NCBI RefSeq assembly: GCF_937770335.1
Contig: NZ_CALJHY010000002.1
Location: 62,001 to 126,000, forward strand
Length of the DNA: 64,000 nucleotides
Direction of reading: 5' to 3'
Source of the DNA: an uncultured Glaciecola sp.
Lineage (GTDB): Bacteria > Pseudomonadota > Gammaproteobacteria > Enterobacterales > Alteromonadaceae
The translations under genes and the position numbers were made by a program. The number at the start of each line of letters is the position of its first letter. Position 1 is the first letter of the stretch. A model generated the notes under the pieces. The model was not told the DNA's origin and made no database searches. It saw only the letters and a list, made by a program, of their open reading frames with translations. Below, one piece after another: positions 44,116 through 53,619 of the stretch.

Positions 44116-44787
44116 ATGAATTTTGCAGAATTCGCTGCGTCGCGAAAAAGTGTTCGAGGTTTTACTAAAAAAGCGGTTTCGAAAGAAACCGTTAACGACA
44201 TTATAAATACCGCAAAATGGGCGCCGTCGTCTTACAACACACAAACTTGGCGAGTGCATGCTGTGACCGGCGAGGTATTAGATAAAATACGCGAGGGTAA
44301 TACTCAAAATACGATTGCTGGAAAGCCTCATGTTCGTGATTTCCCTTACAAGGAAGATTATGAAGGTGTGCATAGACAACGACAGATAGACGTCGCTATT
44401 CAGCTCTTTGAAGTGATGGGTATAAAGCGCGAAGACAAAGAAAAGCGGATGGATTGGATGATGAGAGGCTTTCGTCAGTTTGATGCTCCCGTATCGCTTG
44501 TTCTTACCTACGATAAGTCGTTAGAACCTGCGGGCATCACTCAGTTTAGTTTAGGTTCCTTGGCTTATGGAATTGTACTCGCAGCTTGGGATCTGGGTTT
44601 AGGGTGCGTTATTAACGGCCAAGGCATTATGCAATCAGATGTGGTGCACAAATATGCCCAGATACCAGACACCGAAGCAATTATGATTTGTATTGCGTTA
44701 GGCTATCCAGATAAGGATTTTGCCGCAAATGAAGTCCGTTCAGTGCGCGCAGATAATGAGGACTTTGTTAGTTATCACGGTTTCTAA
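44116..44787 (+). CDS. Nitroreductase family FMN protein
   Basis: FMN-dependent NAD(P)H oxidoreductase. It opens FAEFAASRKSVRGFTKKAVS and WAPSSYNTQTWRV, the FMN phosphate and substrate loops of the family, and has LGLGCVINGQG and MICIALGYPD near the end. 223 residues. GAGG precedes the ATG. It follows ndh by 44 bases and may be in the same transcript. The natural substrate (quinone, nitro compound or other) is unknown. Confidence 0.9.
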   Translation: MNFAEFAASRKSVRGFTKKAVSKETVNDIINTAKWAPSSYNTQTWRVHAVTGEVLDKIREGNTQNTIAGKPHVRDFPYKEDYEGVHRQRQIDVAIQLFEVMGIKREDKEKRMDWMMRGFRQFDAPVSLVLTYDKSLEPAGITQFSLGSLAYGIVLAAWDLGLGCVINGQGIMQSDVVHKYAQIPDTEAIMICIALGYPDKDFAANEVRSVRADNEDFVSYHGF

Positions 44788-44965
44788 ATAGGTAGGTTGC
44801 TGTTAGCAAAAACTAAATCCTAAAATGAAATAGGGGAATCGAGTCGCCATTAACTGCAGCCTTCTTTTCCCCTGCATATTAGCTTGTTAAAAAACTCATT
44901 ATTTACTGCAGACTGCCGATAAATTTGCTAATGAACTAAGTCATTAGTCAACAGCGGTGGAATCT

Positions 44966-46273
44966 ATGTTTCTCTTCGAGAATAAAAAATTAACGCAAGC
45001 CCATGAACAGCTTAATGCATGCCAAGTAAGCGAAAAGGAACTGAGCTTTATAGTCGCCTCAATACAAAGAGCCGCTCCGTTTATAACATTTATGCCAGAC
45101 GGTACAATTTTTGATGCAAATGAACAGTTTCTGCAATTATTTGATTATCGACTAGATGAAATTAAAGGCAAGCATCACAGAGTGTTATGTGATGACACCT
45201 ACGTTCGCTCATCTGAGTACAAAGATTTTTGGCAAAACTTAAATTCAGGCGTCGCTAAGCATGGACACTTTCCCCGAATAACAGCATCTAGCCAAAAAAT
45301 ATGGCTTGAAGCGTCTTACTTTCCTATAATCGACGACAATGGGCATGTAGTAAAAATAATCAAACTTGCGACTGATATTACTGATATTCATAATCAAAAC
45401 GCAGATAAAGAAGCACTGTTGTCGGCACTTGATAGTAATCTGGCTGTTATTAAATTTACGCCTACTGGGAATATTTTAGAGGCTAACCAAAACTTTTTAT
45501 CGGTCATGGGATATAGCAACCAAGATATCTTAAACAAACCTCATAAAATATTCTGCTACGATGATTTTTATATTAAACATCCCAAATTTTGGTCAAAGCT
45601 TAGCTCAGGTGAAAGTTTTTCAGGCCGCTTTGAACGTAAAGATTCTGCAGGTAAAGCGGTTTGGCTTGAAGCCACGTATAGCCCAGTAAAAGATGAATGG
45701 GGTGAAGTGTATAAAGTAGTGAAATTCGCAACCGATATAACAGCGCAAGTTATTCGCTCTCAGGAAGCTAGAGACAGTGCAGCAACCACATCTGAAGAGA
45801 CTTCTCAGATCGCGGCAACGGCTAATCACGCTTTAAGCGAAGCGGTAGGAGTATCGGAACAAGCGGCAAAAGAAATAGCATTGGCTGTACAGTTGAGTCA
45901 ACAGTTAAAAGAACAGGCAAAACTAATATTTAGTATTGTTGAAGCTATTCGTGCAGTCGCGGATCAGACTAATCTATTGGCGTTGAACGCAGCTATTGAA
46001 GCAGCTCGTGCAGGGGATGTTGGTCGAGGTTTCGCTGTCGTCGCAGATGAAGTTCGTAAACTTGCTGGTCAAACGGCAGCATCGTCTTCAGAAATTTCAG
46101 AAGTCGTTAATACGAACAGTCGATTTATAGACCAATTGCTCGAAAAAATGAATATCGTGGATGAATTATCAAGTAGTAGCGTTAAGCGAATTAGTTCTGT
46201 CGCGTCAGGTATAACAGAAGTTGAGCAGGGGGTTTCCGCTTTAGCTGTTATTATGTCGCAGTTAGCAGAGTGA
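44966..46273 (+). CDS. Cytoplasmic PAS-PAS methyl-accepting chemotaxis protein
   Basis: Chemoreceptor without any membrane segment. Two PAS domains (about 35-145 and 155-265, each with [11 protein letters not shown] or [11 protein letters not shown] at the end) feed a short signalling domain whose tip [20 protein letters not shown] is intact. Aer-like PAS receptors sense redox or oxygen through FAD or haem; no cofactor ligand can be named here. The start at 44966 is preferred over GTG 44957 because GGTGGA lies just upstream. 435 residues. Confidence 0.9.
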   Translation: MFLFENKKLTQAHEQLNACQVSEKELSFIVASIQRAAPFITFMPDGTIFDANEQFLQLFDYRLDEIKGKHHRVLCDDTYVRSSEYKDFWQNLNSGVAKHGHFPRITASSQKIWLEASYFPIIDDNGHVVKIIKLATDITDIHNQNADKEALLSALDSNLAVIKFTPTGNILEANQNFLSVMGYSNQDILNKPHKIFCYDDFYIKHPKFWSKLSSGESFSGRFERKDSAGKAVWLEATYSPVKDEWGEVYKVVKFATDITAQVIRSQEARDSAATTSEETSQIAATANHALSEAVGVSEQAAKEIALAVQLSQQLKEQAKLIFSIVEAIRAVADQTNLLALNAAIEAARAGDVGRGFAVVADEVRKLAGQTAASSSEISEVVNTNSRFIDQLLEKMNIVDELSSSSVKRISSVASGITEVEQGVSALAVIMSQLAE

Positions 46274-46321
46274 TAAAACATGGGGTTGCTTTATCACTCA
46301 TTACTGAGTCTAACGTAGAAT

Positions 46322-49300
46322 TTATTTAGTTATTTTTTGTACCATGACAAAAAACATAGGTACAAAAAATATGGCTAAGAAAGTCGCAGCAAACATGCCG
46401 CCGATTACCGCAATACCAATCGCATTCTGAGATGCAGCCCCTGCACTATTTGATAAAGCTAAAGGCGTGACTCCTAATATAAAGGCCATAGACGTCATTA
46501 TAATTGGCCGAAAACGTTGCTTGGCTGCAGTTGAAACTGCAGTCATAACATCAACCCCATCTTCAACCTGGTCTTTTGCGAATTCAACAATCAAAATCGC
46601 ATTCTTTGCTGCCAAGCCAACAGTGGTTAAGAATGCAACTTGCAAATAGATATCATTAGGTAGATTGAACATAAAGGCTGCTACAACGGCACCCAATATA
46701 CCTAAGGGCACAACTAGTAATACAGAGATTGGTACCGACCAGCTCTCATACAGTGCAGCCAAACACAAAAAGACGACCAGAATTGAAATAAGATACAGCT
46801 GACCTGATTGTGAACCGGCCGCTTTTTCTTCATAAGATAGACCAGCCCAATCAACCCCGAAACCACCAGATAACTGGGTAACCATATTTTCCATTTCGGT
46901 CATTGCTTCACCTGAAGATATTCCTTGCGCTGGATTACCTTGAATATTCACCGAAGCAATTCCATTAAAGCGTTCTAATTTGGGTGAGCCAAATGTCCAT
47001 TGCGTAGTCGCGAATGCGCTGAATGCGACCATTTCGCCATTATTATTGCGCACATACCACTTTTGAAGATCTTCAGGTACCATTCTGTGTTCGGCATCGG
47101 CTTGCATATATACGCGTTTAATGCGGCCATTATCAATAAAGTCATTCACGTAGCTGGAGCCCCAAGCAATTTGCAATGCGCTATTGATATCACTCAAAGG
47201 AATGCCCAGTGCTGACGCTTTTTCACTATTAATATCAATTTTGAATTGTGCAACATCTGCTAATCCATTTGGGCGAACCCCCGCAAGTTTTGAATTTTTA
47301 GCTGCCATGCCGAGTAATTGATTTCGTGCATTCATAAGTGCTTCGTGACCTGCGCCGGTCCTATCAACGAGCTGCATATTGAAACCGGTGGCATTTCCGA
47401 GTTCTTGTATAGGTGGCGGTAGAATCGGGAACGCAGTAGCATCTTGAATTTTAGAGAAGGCACCATATGCTTGGTTTACAATGGCAAATGCGCTATCGGA
47501 TTCATCTCTTTGGTCCCAATCAATTAAATGTACAAAACCCATTGCTGTATTTTGCGCTTGCCCTGCAAAGCTATAGCCAACCACAGTAAATAAGTCGGAA
47601 GTGATGTCGCCATGAGTGTTTAGAAAAAAGTCTTCAGCTTGCTTTACTGATTCTAGCGTGCGTTGTGCTGTTGCCCCCGGAGGTGTGTTGAGTAGCATTA
47701 AAATACTACCTTGATCTTCGTTAGGTAAAAAGGAAGTAGGTAGGCGTAAAAAGATAATGACCATGACTCCGACGAGCGCACCATAGACAACTAGGTAGCG
47801 TTTAACCCGCTTTGCGATATGCATAGTTGCACGCTCATAACCATCTCTACCTTTATTAAAATTGCGATTAAACCAACCAACAAAACCTTTATTTCTGTCT
47901 TTGTTAGGGTCGTGAGGCTTTAACAATGTAGCGCACAATGACGGCGACAAAATAATCGCAACCAACACTGAAAATCCCATGGCCGAAACGATGGTTATTG
48001 AAAACTGACGATAGATCGCGCCTGCCGAGCCACTGAAGAAAGCCATTGGGATAAATACGGTCGATAACACGGCAGCTATACCTACAAGAGCGCCGGTTAT
48101 TTGCGTCATTGACTTTTTAGTCGCCTCTTTTGGCGACAAGCCTTCTTCGTCCATAATACGTTCAACGTTTTCGACTACTACTATAGCGTCATCGACCAGC
48201 AAGCCAATCGCTAAAACCATAGCAAACATGGTTAATACATTAATGCTAAATCCAAAGGCGTAAAGTACAGAAAAAGTACCGAGTAAAACAACGGGTACAG
48301 CGATGGTAGGAATTAGAGTCGCTCGCCAGTTTTGTAAAAACAGCAGCATAACTAAGAAAACCAACACAACGGCTTCAATTAAGGTTTGTATAACTGACTT
48401 AATTGACAACTTTATAAACGGTGAAGAGTCAAGCGGGTAGACAACGTTAACGCCATCGGGCAGCGTCGATTTCAACTCATCTACCCTGGCTTTCACTCGC
48501 TCTATAGTATCAAGTGCGTTAGCACCCGTTGCCAAACTGACCGCCATCCCCGAAGCTGGTTGGCGCTTATAGCGAACAACAACATCGTATGATTCAGCAC
48601 CCAGTTCAATTCGAGCAACATCGCGCACTCTTACTTGAGAGCCATCAGTGTTAACTCTGAGCACGATACGTTCAAAGTCTTCAACCGTTTTTAGTCGAGA
48701 CTGTGCTTGTATAGTCGCGTTAATTTGTTGTCCTTCTATCGCGGGCATCCCACCTAACTGTCCTGCAGACACATCGGTGTTTTGCACGGTGACCGCATTG
48801 CGCACATCAACAGGGGTTAGATTAAAGCTGTACAATTTGGCTGGATCTAACCAGATACGCATCGAACGCTGCGAACCAAATACGCGTACATTACCTACGC
48901 CATCTATTCTTGAAATAGGATCGCGAAATTGTGAAACCAACATGTCGCTTAAATCAAACTGGCTTATATCTTCATTGTCGGAATAAAAACCAACGACGAG
49001 GGCAAAAGAGGCATTTGATTTAGTTACCGTAACGCCTTGTTGTTGCACCTGCTGCGGTAGCAACGAAATAATACCTTGTACTTTGTTTTGAGTTTGCACT
49101 TGTGCGATATCTGGGTCGGTGCCTGGTGCAAAACTCAACGTGATTGTCATCGAGTTGTTAGCGCTACTTGCTGAGAAGTAACTTAAGTTATCAATACCAG
49201 ACAAACTTTGCTCAATGACTTGAGTCACTGAGTTTTCAACTGTTTCTGCTGACGCACCGGGATAGGCTGCGGAAATAGAAACTGTGGGGGGAGCTACCTT

Positions 49301-49408
49301 TGGATACTGTTCTATAGGCAGAGATGAGATTGCAAGTGCGCCAGTGAGCATGGTGATGATGGCGAGTACCCACGCAAAAACCGGACGTTCAATGAAAAAG
49401 CCAGCCAT
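46322..49408 (-). CDS. RND (HAE1) multidrug efflux permease, AcrB-like
   Basis: Inner-membrane proton-driven drug exporter of 1028 residues with twelve membrane helices and two large periplasmic domains. It opens MAGFFIERPVFAWVLAIITM, has the proton-relay pair in VLAIGLLVDDAIVVVENVER, and the second-half helix TTVGLAAKNAILIVEFAK. Full length, no damage. It is the second gene of an operon with the adaptor (82 bases apart). No TolC-like outer-membrane gene is adjacent, so the pump must use a partner encoded elsewhere. Confidence 0.95.
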   Translation of the reverse strand: MAGFFIERPVFAWVLAIITMLTGALAISSLPIEQYPKVAPPTVSISAAYPGASAETVENSVTQVIEQSLSGIDNLSYFSASSANNSMTITLSFAPGTDPDIAQVQTQNKVQGIISLLPQQVQQQGVTVTKSNASFALVVGFYSDNEDISQFDLSDMLVSQFRDPISRIDGVGNVRVFGSQRSMRIWLDPAKLYSFNLTPVDVRNAVTVQNTDVSAGQLGGMPAIEGQQINATIQAQSRLKTVEDFERIVLRVNTDGSQVRVRDVARIELGAESYDVVVRYKRQPASGMAVSLATGANALDTIERVKARVDELKSTLPDGVNVVYPLDSSPFIKLSIKSVIQTLIEAVVLVFLVMLLFLQNWRATLIPTIAVPVVLLGTFSVLYAFGFSINVLTMFAMVLAIGLLVDDAIVVVENVERIMDEEGLSPKEATKKSMTQITGALVGIAAVLSTVFIPMAFFSGSAGAIYRQFSITIVSAMGFSVLVAIILSPSLCATLLKPHDPNKDRNKGFVGWFNRNFNKGRDGYERATMHIAKRVKRYLVVYGALVGVMVIIFLRLPTSFLPNEDQGSILMLLNTPPGATAQRTLESVKQAEDFFLNTHGDITSDLFTVVGYSFAGQAQNTAMGFVHLIDWDQRDESDSAFAIVNQAYGAFSKIQDATAFPILPPPIQELGNATGFNMQLVDRTGAGHEALMNARNQLLGMAAKNSKLAGVRPNGLADVAQFKIDINSEKASALGIPLSDINSALQIAWGSSYVNDFIDNGRIKRVYMQADAEHRMVPEDLQKWYVRNNNGEMVAFSAFATTQWTFGSPKLERFNGIASVNIQGNPAQGISSGEAMTEMENMVTQLSGGFGVDWAGLSYEEKAAGSQSGQLYLISILVVFLCLAALYESWSVPISVLLVVPLGILGAVVAAFMFNLPNDIYLQVAFLTTVGLAAKNAILIVEFAKDQVEDGVDVMTAVSTAAKQRFRPIIMTSMAFILGVTPLALSNSAGAASQNAIGIAVIGGMFAATFLAIFFVPMFFVMVQKITK

Positions 49409-49490
49409 AAATTGCTTTCCTAATTCGTTTCTAAAAGTAAAATGTGTACCAAGCTAGCTTTACTCTAGCGGGTGTGATTGTGGGTCGTTA

Positions 49491-50615
49491 TTAATTTGTT
49501 ATCCAAGGCACTGCGTTAACGGTAGCGCCTGGTCGAATCTTTTGATATCCGGTTACAATGAGTTTTTCACCTGAATCTAAATTGGTAGTAACGACATAGT
49601 CTGAACCAATAGATTTTATTGGATTTATTTTTTTAGCAACAACCTGATTGTTAATATCGACTAAATAGACAGTTAGGCCGCCATCAGGTTGGCGCATTGT
49701 CGCGCGCTGAGGAACTAAAACGGCATCTTTTGAACCAACGTGTACTCTTGCTTTGACGAATAAACCCGGTAGCAAAATTCCATTTGGATTAGGCATTATT
49801 GCGCGCAAAGTAATCGAACCGGTACTTTGATCAATAGTCACTTCTGAAAATTTAAGTTGACCTTGTTGAGAATAGAGTTCATTGCTGGTTTCATTTACCA
49901 AAACGGATACAGGCAAGGCTTGTTTCTGCTGCATTTCACGGCGTAACTCTAAAATAGCGGCGCCAGATTCTTGCATATCAACATAAATAGGATTTAGCTG
50001 AGTGATAGTAGCGAGTTGCTGCGATTGATTTCCTGTTACCAAAGCACCTTCAGTTACATATGAACGACTAATTTGGCCGTCTATTGGCGCATACACTTTG
50101 GTGTAATCCACATTCACTTTAGCAACAGTTACTTTGGCTTCAGCCACACTAATATTTGCGTTTGCTTGCTCGTTTTGCGCAATAACGTCATCGTATTCTT
50201 GCTTACTAACCGCATTTCTCGACACTAAGTCTTTGTACCTAGCGGCTTTAGCTTGCATGGTTCTTTGGTTTGCTAGCGCACTTTTTACATCGGCGTGGGC
50301 ACTATTTAATTGTGCACTATAGCGAGCGTCATCAATTTGATAAAGCTGTTGACCTTGCTTAACTTGTGCACCCTCTTCAAAGAATCGTTTAATGATAACA
50401 CCATCCACTTGTGGACGAACTTGAGATTGCTTAAAGGGCGTAACACGACCGGGTAAATCCATCGAGATGTTGACGCTTTGCTTCTTCAGTATAATAGTAG
50501 AAACGGTAGGTGTTGGTTGCTGAGTTTGACCTTGTTCACCATTCTGGGCGTCGGAACAGCCATAAATGGTAACCGATAATGCAACCATCATTAAACAAAT
50601 TCTAAATGTATTCAT
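49491..50615 (-). CDS. RND efflux periplasmic adaptor lipoprotein, AcrA-like
   Basis: Membrane-fusion protein for the adjacent RND permease. Signal peptide with lipobox TIYGC (Cys20), first lipoyl half around 60-85 (FKQSQVRPQVDGVIIKRFFE), an alpha hairpin, second lipoyl half (YTKVYAPIDGQISRSYVTEG), barrel and membrane-proximal domain ending in PGATVNAVPW. 374 residues. First gene of the efflux operon; its promoter region contains a perfect dyad that resembles AcrR operators. Confidence 0.94.
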   Translation of the reverse strand: MNTFRICLMMVALSVTIYGCSDAQNGEQGQTQQPTPTVSTIILKKQSVNISMDLPGRVTPFKQSQVRPQVDGVIIKRFFEEGAQVKQGQQLYQIDDARYSAQLNSAHADVKSALANQRTMQAKAARYKDLVSRNAVSKQEYDDVIAQNEQANANISVAEAKVTVAKVNVDYTKVYAPIDGQISRSYVTEGALVTGNQSQQLATITQLNPIYVDMQESGAAILELRREMQQKQALPVSVLVNETSNELYSQQGQLKFSEVTIDQSTGSITLRAIMPNPNGILLPGLFVKARVHVGSKDAVLVPQRATMRQPDGGLTVYLVDINNQVVAKKINPIKSIGSDYVVTTNLDSGEKLIVTGYQKIRPGATVNAVPWITN

Positions 50616-50684
50616 ATATAAACCTTGAGGAGAAAAGAAACATGATTAGGCTAGACAATTACGCCATAATTGACTATCGTAATA

Positions 50685-50704
50685 TACATACATGAATGTA
50701 TGTT
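50685..50704. promoter_or_regulatory. AcrR-like operator dyad
   Basis: TACATACATGAATGTATGT, a perfect 8-bp inverted repeat around GA. Its half-site TACATACAT is, as far as I recall, the same as in the E. coli acrAB operator bound by AcrR, though there the arms are further apart. It lies between the efflux operon and the divergent TetR-family gene. Confidence 0.65.
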
Positions 50705-50795
50705 GTCAATTTATCAAGTATTATGAAGCAAAAAAACGATGCAAACAAAAACAGATAGTTTGTTGTCATCCAGATGTGTGGAGCAGTTAATAGTC

Positions 50796-51410
50796 ATGAG
50801 AAAAACGAAAGAAGACGCGGACATTACAAAGCAATCAATTTTAGATGCCGCGGTCAGATTATTCAGTGAACATGGCGTGGCGAAAACGTCACTACAAAAA
50901 ATTGCACAAGCGGCTAATGTCACAAGAGGCGCGGTTTATTGGCATTTTTCAAGTAAGCAAGAAATTTTCGAAGCTCTACATGACCAACTGCATGCCCCAT
51001 TCATACAAATGATCACTGACGGCCTTGAAGCGGTCAGCCCGAATGCAATAGAGCAGTTGCAAAACGTGTGCACCGAACTACTTATCGATTTAGAACAAAA
51101 TAAAACTAAGAAAAAAATCGCCACCTTATTTTTATTGCGTTGTGATTACTCCGACGAGTTTGCGCAAAGTAAGGACAGATATAATGAAAAGAAGAAACAA
51201 AAACATGTCACCTTATCGAGGTACTTTGATAAAGCAATAAAACAAGGCGTGCTGCCAGAAAATACGGACTCTATGCTGTTAACTATTGGTATTAGTGCTT
51301 ATTTACGTGGCATTGCGGTTGAGTATTTAGAAGATCCTGATGCGTTCTCTATGCAAGCAAATGCAGCAAAACTCGTCGGTATGTATTTTGGCAAGCTACA
51401 AACAATATAG
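50796..51410 (+). CDS. TetR-family (AcrR-like) repressor
   Basis: DNA-binding repressor of 204 residues. N-terminal TetR domain: KQSILDAAVRLFSEHGVAKT, then SLQKIAQAANVTRGAVYWHF and FSSKQEIFEALHD, very close to AcrR/TtgR regulators. The C-terminal part forms the ligand-binding helices. I place the start at 50796; an in-frame ATG at 50739 would add 19 residues without a binding site. It is divergent from the RND operon, which it most likely represses through the dyad at 50685. Confidence 0.9.
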   Translation: MRKTKEDADITKQSILDAAVRLFSEHGVAKTSLQKIAQAANVTRGAVYWHFSSKQEIFEALHDQLHAPFIQMITDGLEAVSPNAIEQLQNVCTELLIDLEQNKTKKKIATLFLLRCDYSDEFAQSKDRYNEKKKQKHVTLSRYFDKAIKQGVLPENTDSMLLTIGISAYLRGIAVEYLEDPDAFSMQANAAKLVGMYFGKLQTI

Positions 51411-51521
51411 GCTTGAGCTTAATTACCCGTATAATTAAACGTAAATAAGACTGTTTGCTATTAGCAGCATAAGTAACTATTGCGACCTATACTGCTTTGA
51501 CAAAGCTAAGCGACTGGGGAC

Positions 51522-51971
51522 TTAAAGCCATGGGGCTTTAGTGCTAGTAAGGACGACAGCAAAAGGGTGAGCCAAAGGTAGCCAAGAATAAAATCTGAAT
51601 AAGCCAATTTTTATACCAAAGCCAACTACCAGCATAATTGCCATAAACTGCAATAGTGTGTTGTTATCGAAACTAGGATTGAAACTCAGGTAATTGATTA
51701 TACAAAAGGCACTAAAGATAGCCACTTCGCCAATAATTACCGATTTAATATACACATTGGCTGCTTTTCGAGAAGGCGCAAGGCCACCTTGAATGATGAG
51801 TACGTAAGAAGCTAAACTCATAAAGGCAAAGAAGGTAATAAAACCAAACATATCGGCACTAAGGACCAAGCCAAAACTACTTCCCATGGCCACAGCAAAT
51901 AAAGTAAAAAAGTGTGACTTATTATCCCCAAGGTTTGGATAAACAAACGATAAGTGCTGGCGAGTAACCAA
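51522..51971 (-). pseudogene. NuoM/MrpD-type proton-translocating subunit, middle part, frameshifted and truncated
   Basis: Continuation of the membrane subunit begun at 52237. It reads SHFFTLFAVAMGSSFGLVLS, then GFGIKIGLFRFYSWLPLAHP, where the family has GFGIKxGLFPLHSWLPxAHP, the conserved ion-path motif. It stops after STKAPWL at about residue 260 of an expected 480-500, so the second half of the protein is missing. Frame joining needs one extra T near 51942. Confidence 0.7.
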
Positions 51972-52237
51972 AGCACACCCGATAGCAACAAAAAGCTTCG
52001 ACTTGTGGTATCAAGGATAAGCTCGCTACCAAAAAACAGATTAGGGTAGGACTGAAATAATATGGATGGCTGAACACCAATATAAATTGCAAAAATGGCA
52101 CATAGAGGCAGCAATAAATATAATTTTTCTACTTTTCTAAAACACCAAATAAGCAACGCGGCTAAAAATGGAAGGAGAATAACAAGTCCCAATAAATTCG
52201 AAACTTGCATAAGCGCAGTATCGAATAAAGCTGACAT
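51818..52237 (-). pseudogene. NuoM/MrpD-type proton-translocating subunit, 5' part
   Basis: N-terminal 100 codons of a complex I- or Mrp-like membrane subunit: hydrophobic helices LLGLVILLPFLAALLIWCF and YLLLPLCAIFAIYIGVQPS, then LLLSGVLWLLASTYRLF. After that the frame runs off into unrelated sequence; the true continuation is in the next frame. Upstream, at about 52250-52349, another minus-strand frame reads LPFISFLAGLFAQHNF and may be the tail of a neighbouring subunit, but that is weak. Confidence 0.65.
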
Positions 52238-52354
52238 TTTTGCGGGTAGCGCCCAATTCGATTTTCTTCGACGATGAGTTTAGACCAACTTAAGGGGCTA
52301 AAATTATGTTGCGCAAATAGCCCTGCTAAAAAAGAAATAAAAGGCAGTTGCTTA

Positions 52355-52855
52355 TTATTTCTTTTTGTTTACGTTATGGACGAGGTATTTTTGTAACAGA
52401 GAGATAAAAAGCAGTTGTTCTTCTGCATCAAAGACGGAAACGATTTTTTCTTGATCTTTTACATGCTCAACAATAACCTCATCAATCAATTTCAATCCTT
52501 TTTTCGTAAGGCCAACATTGACACTGCGTTTGTCGTTCTTTTTAGTTTTTCTTTTGACTAAGCCTTTTTTCTCTAATTTATCAATCCTAGTTGTCATGGT
52601 GCCAGATGTAATGTGCATCTGCTCTAATAATTCACTTGGCGATAGCGAGTGAGGTGGCCCAGTGCGAAGTAACGTTGCTAAAACGTCAAAGCTAGCATTT
52701 GTTAGCTTGTAGTGCTCAAAGCTAGCGCAGAGCTCGCCGTTCATTTCTTTCGTCGTTTGCTGTAATCGCGCAATGAGAGCCATGGGTTTTGTGTTCAAGT
52801 TAGGCAGTTGTTTTGACCATTGTTGAACTTTTTTCTGGACTGGATCCATGTGCAT
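52355..52855 (-). CDS. MarR-family transcriptional regulator
   Basis: Winged-helix regulator of 166 residues. The DNA-binding part includes LTNASFDVLATLLRTGPPHS, LSPSELLEQMHITSGTMTTR and IDKLEKKGLVKRK, with the acidic wing KKNDKRSVNVGLTKKG. A near-perfect 18-bp palindrome lies 43 bases before its start and two more copies lie 360 bases upstream, which strongly suggests autoregulation and control of the neighbouring genes. The ligand is unknown. Confidence 0.9.
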   Translation of the reverse strand: MHMDPVQKKVQQWSKQLPNLNTKPMALIARLQQTTKEMNGELCASFEHYKLTNASFDVLATLLRTGPPHSLSPSELLEQMHITSGTMTTRIDKLEKKGLVKRKTKKNDKRSVNVGLTKKGLKLIDEVIVEHVKDQEKIVSVFDAEEQLLFISLLQKYLVHNVNKKK

Positions 52856-52897
52856 AATATCTTTTTATATTCTTATATATTGAACATACGGGTAGAT

Positions 52898-52915
52898 TAT
52901 CTTTACGTCAAGATA
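52898..52915. promoter_or_regulatory. MarR-type palindrome, copy 1
   Basis: TATCTTTACGTCAAGATA, one mismatch from the perfect palindrome TATCTTGACGTCAAGATA. It lies 43 bases upstream of the MarR gene start. Confidence 0.6.
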
Positions 52916-52964
52916 AAATGCCAATCTGCTGACTTGCAGAGCCTTGGAGGTGAGATTGGTTAAA

Positions 52965-53147
52965 TCAATCATGCTCATTTTTTGTAGATTGTTCGTCGCG
53001 ATCTTTCTTTTGTTTTTCTTCAAGTTTCTTTAGCTTCACAATATCTGCGCCAAGTATTCGCTCAACTGTTTTCCTTCCCAGAATAGCGACGGGAGAATAT
53101 GGATACTTTCGTTTGAAAAATTTTTTAAATGCTTTTGTATTAAACAT
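52965..53147 (-). CDS. Small basic hypothetical protein
   Basis: A 60-residue protein with a basic front (NTKAFKKFFKRKYPYSPVAI) and a charged, helical end (LKKLEEKQKKDRDEQ). No family recognised. It lies between the MarR gene and two MarR-type palindromes and on the same strand as MarR, so it may be part of that regulon. The ribosome binding site is weak, hence limited confidence. Confidence 0.4.
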   Translation of the reverse strand: MFNTKAFKKFFKRKYPYSPVAILGRKTVERILGADIVKLKKLEEKQKKDRDEQSTKNEHD

Positions 53148-53209
53148 AATAATATATGCCTACCTTAATCTAAGTAATAATTAGTGCGTTATTTATTAGA
53201 TAATGCACT

Positions 53210-53227
53210 TAGCTTGACGTCAAGATA
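53210..53227. promoter_or_regulatory. MarR-type palindrome, copy 2
   Basis: TAGCTTGACGTCAAGATA, containing the perfect 12-bp core CTTGACGTCAAG. It lies 62 bases upstream of the 60-residue gene. Confidence 0.6.
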
Positions 53228-53236
53228 GTTTAAATA

Positions 53237-53254
53237 TATCTTTATGTCAAGCTA
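53237..53254. promoter_or_regulatory. MarR-type palindrome, copy 3
   Basis: TATCTTTATGTCAAGCTA, same pattern with three mismatches to the perfect form, 27 bases centre to centre from copy 2. The remaining stretch to 53439 holds no gene. Confidence 0.5.
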
Positions 53255-53439
53255 TTATTTCATGTGAATTTCTAATTAGGTAGTGTTTATACATTGATTG
53301 AAGGGATTAAGTTGTGACACTAATGCCCACAGAGTTGCTATAAACTCGACATATAATTCATGGGCGTCATGAGTATTGCTAGGTGTGCTATTAATTAATG
53401 ACTATATGTCATTCTTTAAGGGTTAATTGGAAACAACAA

Positions 53440-53583
53440 ATGTTAAATACATCTCTGATTTTAGCGTTGATACTTATTACAACTGTCGCTTTCGCTAGCA
53501 ATGGATTTGTGCAACATGACAAAAATACGTCAGTTATTATTTGTGTGGAACAGCGCCTTAATAAGTCATATTTTAGTGTTTAG
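53440..53583 (+). CDS. Possible small exported protein
   Basis: A 47-residue frame that begins with a convincing signal peptide (MLNTSLILALILITTVAFAS) and ends 25 residues later with one cysteine. GGAAA lies nine bases before the ATG. No family. It precedes the MMPL exporter gene by 36 bases and might be its leader gene. The short length keeps confidence low. Confidence 0.3.
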   Translation: MLNTSLILALILITTVAFASNGFVQHDKNTSVIICVEQRLNKSYFSV

Positions 53584-53619
53584 GATTTCTTGGTGCGCAT
53601 TTTGCTATACACTCAATAG

